Part shown: in pieces, positions 61,629-64,000 of the stretch
Numbering within the stretch: the first letter of the stretch is position 1
Layout: each line of letters starts with the position of its first letter
Assembly (NCBI RefSeq): GCF_036924645.1
Contig: NZ_JAZHRX010000001.1
Span: 310,001-374,000, forward strand
Direction: 5' to 3'
Length of the DNA: 64,000 bases
Origin: Bradyrhizobium sp. AZCC 2176
Lineage (GTDB): Bacteria; Pseudomonadota; Alphaproteobacteria; Rhizobiales; Xanthobacteraceae
Notes under the pieces: generated by a model
Told to the model about the DNA's origin: nothing
Database searches by the model: none
What the model saw: the letters and a program-made list of their open reading frames with translations, nothing else
Made by a program: the position numbers and the translations under genes

Positions 61629-63230
61629 TCAATCGAAGAGGTTGGCAAGGCGTTGCTTCATCTGGTCGGCGACATAGAGCGCGATCGCCTGGATGGTCGA
61701 AGTCGGGTTCACGCCGCCCGAGGTCACGAACACGCTGCCGTCGACGATGAACAGATTCTTCACATCGTGCGAGCGGCCCCATTCGTTGACCACGGAGCGC
61801 GCCGGATCGGTGCCCATCCGCGCGGTGCCGAGCAGATGCCAGCCGCCCCAGGGTATCGGGTTGTTGATGCAGATGTCGGTCGCGCCGGCGGCTTCGAGAA
61901 TCTCCCGGCCGCGCGCCAAGCCGTGCTCCATCATCTTCCGGCTGTTCTCGCTGATCGTGTAGTCGATCTTTGGCGCGGGGATTCCGTGGCTGTCCTTGAG
62001 CACGGGATCGAGCGTGACGCGGTTGTGCTCCTCGGGCAGGTCCTCGCAGATCGCGGAGACCGCGAGCCGATGGCCGTTGAGCTTGCGGAACACGCGGTGA
62101 TGATCCGCGCCCCACGGCAGAATGCCCTTCTGCTCGCTGGCCACCGCTTCGAACACGGGCCCTGCCCCGCGGCCGAACTGGATGCCGTAGCCGCGGACGA
62201 AGCCGCGTGACAGATCGGTGTCGTAAAACTCCTTGCTCCAGAGGCAGGTCGGCGGCGCGCGGTTACTATCGGTCGGCTCCTTCACGTAGCCGTAGATCTG
62301 CGCATAGGGATGGAACATCAGGTTCTTGCCGACCAGGCCAGACGAATTGGCGAGCCCATTCGGGAAGCGGCCGGAGACCGAGTTCAAGAGCAGCCGCGGC
62401 GTGCCAACGCCATTGCAGGCGATGATGACGACCTCGGCCGGCTGAAACTGCTCGACGCCATCCTGGTCGTAGTACACGACGCCCGAGGCCATGCCGTGCT
62501 CGTTGGTCAGGATCTCGCGCACGCGGCAATGGGTCTTGAGCTCGACGCCGGCGCGGATCGCCTGCGGCCAATAGGTGATGTCGGTCGAGGCCTTGGCGCC
62601 TTGCGCGCAGGCCGGCGTGCAATGGCCGAGATTGATGCAGCGCGCCCGGCCCTCGTAATCCATCGTCGCGACCGTAGTATCCGACGGCCACCAGTGCCAG
62701 CCGAGCTTGTTCATGGCCTTGCCGATCAACGGGCCGGAAAGTCCGAGCGGCTGCGGCGGCATCGGCGGGTGCGTCAGCGGCGACAGCGGATCGCCCGACA
62801 GACCCGATACGCCCATCATCCGGTCGTTCTCCTCGAAGAACGGCGTGAGTGCATCGTAGTCGATCGGCCAGTCGTCGGCGACGCCGTCGAGCGTCTTCAC
62901 CTTGAAGTCAGAGGGATGCAGCCGCGGCCAGTGCGCGGTGTACATCACCGTCGAGCCGCCGACGCCGTTGAAGTTCACCACCTTGATCGGCGAATTGTCG
63001 TCGTTAACAGGATAGTCCTCGGGCCGGCCACGAATGTTCGGACTGGTCGACCAGTCGCCATAAAACTTCGCTTCCCAGTCGCGCCCCGTGCTCGGATATT
63101 CCGACGGCTTCATCCAGCCGCCCTGGTCGAGACAGAGGATGTGCATCTTGGTTTCAGCCAGGCTCCACGCCACCGCCGCGCCGGATGCGCCGGCTCCGAT
63201 GATTAGGACGTCAACGGGATCGTTCTTCAT
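61629..63230 (-). CDS. GMC-family FAD-dependent oxidoreductase
   Basis: 533 residues from ATG 63230. The N-terminal FAD motif is VLIIGAGASGAAVAWSLAET. The signature VNFNGVGGSTVMYTAHWPRL (about 90) and the C-terminal GGWHLLGTARMGTDPARSVV, whose His is the catalytic base, followed by NLFIVDGSVFVTSGGVNPTS, are GMC hallmarks. The family oxidises alcohols, sugars or sugar acids; with a subunit 3-like partner it most resembles gluconate, sorbitol or fructose dehydrogenases. The substrate cannot be fixed. It is cotranscribed with the small subunit gene downstream. Confidence 0.88.
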   Translation of the reverse strand: MKNDPVDVLIIGAGASGAAVAWSLAETKMHILCLDQGGWMKPSEYPSTGRDWEAKFYGDWSTSPNIRGRPEDYPVNDDNSPIKVVNFNGVGGSTVMYTAHWPRLHPSDFKVKTLDGVADDWPIDYDALTPFFEENDRMMGVSGLSGDPLSPLTHPPMPPQPLGLSGPLIGKAMNKLGWHWWPSDTTVATMDYEGRARCINLGHCTPACAQGAKASTDITYWPQAIRAGVELKTHCRVREILTNEHGMASGVVYYDQDGVEQFQPAEVVIIACNGVGTPRLLLNSVSGRFPNGLANSSGLVGKNLMFHPYAQIYGYVKEPTDSNRAPPTCLWSKEFYDTDLSRGFVRGYGIQFGRGAGPVFEAVASEQKGILPWGADHHRVFRKLNGHRLAVSAICEDLPEEHNRVTLDPVLKDSHGIPAPKIDYTISENSRKMMEHGLARGREILEAAGATDICINNPIPWGGWHLLGTARMGTDPARSVVNEWGRSHDVKNLFIVDGSVFVTSGGVNPTSTIQAIALYVADQMKQRLANLFD

Positions 63231-63250
63231 TGTTTCTCAACTCTCTCGTC

Positions 63251-63334
63251 CGTCATTGCGAGCGAAGCGAAGCAATCCATGCCTTCGCAAGTGGCGACAT
63301 GGATTGCTTCGTCGCTACGCTCCTCGCAATGACG
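63251..63334. repeat. Bradyrhizobium-type palindromic repeat, copy 1
   Basis: CGTCATTGCGAG (63251-63262) pairs with CTCGCAATGACG (63323-63334), and GAAGCAATCCATG (63269-63281) pairs with CATGGATTGCTTC (63298-63310). It lies between the GMC gene start and the GIY-YIG gene. Confidence 0.8.
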
Positions 63335-63354
63335 GGGATAGGTTCGGGACAGCG

Positions 63355-63642
63355 TCATGCCAGCGACTCGTAGAGGTCGTTCCAATCCGGATTCAGCGCC
63401 TCGATCAGCGCCAGCTTCTTCGCCCGGCTGCCCGCCTTGATCTGCTTTTCCCGAGTGATTGCCTCGATCATGCTCTCGTGCACTTCGTACCAGACCAGTA
63501 TCTTGCAGCCATACTTCTTCGAGAAGCCCTTCATCAGTCCTTCCCGATGCTCAAAAGCGCGCTTTGGCAGATTCGCGGTTACGCCTGTGTAAAGCGTACC
63601 GTGGCGTTTGCTCGCCATGATGTACACGCACGGCTGTTTCAT
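63355..63642 (-). CDS. GIY-YIG nuclease-superfamily protein (YhbQ/UPF0213 type)
   Basis: 95 residues from ATG 63642. The GIY-YIG fold is read from VYIMASKRHGTLYTGVTANL (the V-Y-I and Y-T-G elements stand for GIY and YIG), then KRAFEHREG with the conserved Arg, and KILVWYEVHESMIEAITREK. Proteins of this size are single-domain homologues of UvrC/homing nucleases and belong to the UPF0213 group; their in vivo role is unclear. The gene is bounded by two copies of the species palindrome, 20 bases after one and 30 before the other, which is unusual for an ordinary gene. Confidence 0.85.
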   Translation of the reverse strand: MKQPCVYIMASKRHGTLYTGVTANLPKRAFEHREGLMKGFSKKYGCKILVWYEVHESMIEAITREKQIKAGSRAKKLALIEALNPDWNDLYESLA

Positions 63643-63672
63643 GACTCTTTCTCAGCCCTCACTTCTCACCAC

Positions 63673-63756
63673 CGTCATTGCGAGGAGCGCAGCGACGAAG
63701 CAATCCATGTCTCCGCAAGTAGCGACATGGATTGCTTCGCTGCGCTCGCAATGACG
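63673..63756. repeat. Bradyrhizobium-type palindromic repeat, copy 2
   Basis: CGTCATTGCGAG (63673-63684) pairs with CTCGCAATGACG (63745-63756), and GAAGCAATCCATG (63697-63709) with CATGGATTGCTTC (63726-63738). The loop GCAAGTAGCGA is close to that of copy 1 and in the same orientation, but the outer arm text is partly inverted relative to it. Confidence 0.8.
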
Positions 63757-64000
63757 GGACAAATATCGCAAGGACGGTCCCAACTCACAATCCTCGCCGG
63801 CCGGAGCCATCGCTTCCCTCCCCATCCACCGTCGCCGCTTGCCGGGCGATCTGATCCCCGACGATAGAGGCAGATGCGGTCGTGAGTAAAGCCGACAGGC
63901 CGCAGGCAAACCTGCAACCCTGCCACGCGTCCATATGGGGTTTGTCTGGAGATGTGGATGCGGATAGCTTTGCTCCCAAACATGCGCTTGGGAGCGACGC
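63757..64000. other. right end of the window, no supported gene
   Basis: No frame here encodes a recognisable protein. An inverted repeat GCTCCCAA (63972-63979)/TTGGGAGC (63988-63995) lies at the very end and could be a terminator or the edge of a feature outside the window. Confidence 0.3.

Noticed and set aside
63675..63983. Small frames at the right end (102, 85 and 64 residues, minus strand)
   Set aside because: They run through the repeat and have no family resemblance or ribosome site.
1..64000. CRISPR arrays, tRNA or rRNA genes, insertion sequences, prophage
   Set aside because: I saw no regular spacer repeats, cloverleaf-like genes, transposase or integrase text. Reading by eye could miss a tRNA.

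Overview
The window is GC-rich chromosomal DNA from an alphaproteobacterium, most likely a Bradyrhizobium or a close relative. The evidence is the gene content (many ABC importers with separate binding proteins, molybdenum hydroxylases, Sox genes, enoyl-CoA hydratases), the codon use, and the long palindromic intergenic repeats built on CGTCATTGCGAG/CTCGCAATGACG that are typical of that group. I see no rRNA, tRNA, phage, IS element or CRISPR array. Species identity is inferred from pattern only.

Layout. 1-9711: tail of a flavoprotein disulfide reductase, a secreted cupin protein, two convergent MFS transporters, a secreted PRC-barrel protein, a glycogen-debranching-type glucosidase, an ABC exporter and a GT4 glycosyltransferase. 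9861-14401: an alkylsulfatase-type metallo-hydrolase, a broken Baeyer-Villiger/FMO monooxygenase remnant, an acyl-CoA dehydrogenase and a divergent IclR regulator. 14466-15888: a Bug/TctC binding protein and a DUF1772 membrane protein. 15960-22281: a SsuABC/NMT1-type importer wrapped around a TetR regulator and three metabolic genes (SDR-like, GNAT, DapA-like), with matching inverted repeats on both sides of tetR. 22316-26273: an FbpABC-type importer whose binding-protein gene carries a frameshift. 26525-27919: an MFS exporter. 28074-34411: an Ior-type molybdenum hydroxylase followed by fccA-fccB-soxX-soxY-soxZ-soxA, without soxB or soxCD. 36869-43835: a class III cyclase fused to an FGE/SUMF1 domain, a DUF4399 protein, two enoyl-CoA hydratases with a TetR regulator, and a selenium-binding/methanethiol oxidase gene coupled to a membrane protein.

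The most interesting system is a nicotinate catabolic regulon. nicA-nicB (nicotinate hydroxylase with a three-haem tail) and pncB run rightward from 52421. Leftward from 52134 runs an apparent operon of 6-hydroxynicotinate reductase, a UPF0280 (ApbE-like) protein, an AA_synth-family protein, a complete Liv-type importer and a MarR regulator. Enamidase and a ferredoxin-NADP reductase lie 15 kb away at 34422-36550. Sites of the form TTYGTAYACRAW occur in both control regions and almost nowhere obvious elsewhere. Together these suggest oxygen-dependent hydroxylation of nicotinate followed by the reductive route known from Eubacterium barkeri, with a candidate flavin transferase for the reductase.

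57874-63979: MetY-type sulfhydrylase, an alpha/beta hydrolase, a cytoplasmic HtrA-like protease, a GMC oxidoreductase with its small subunit, and a GIY-YIG protein gene sitting between two copies of the species repeat.
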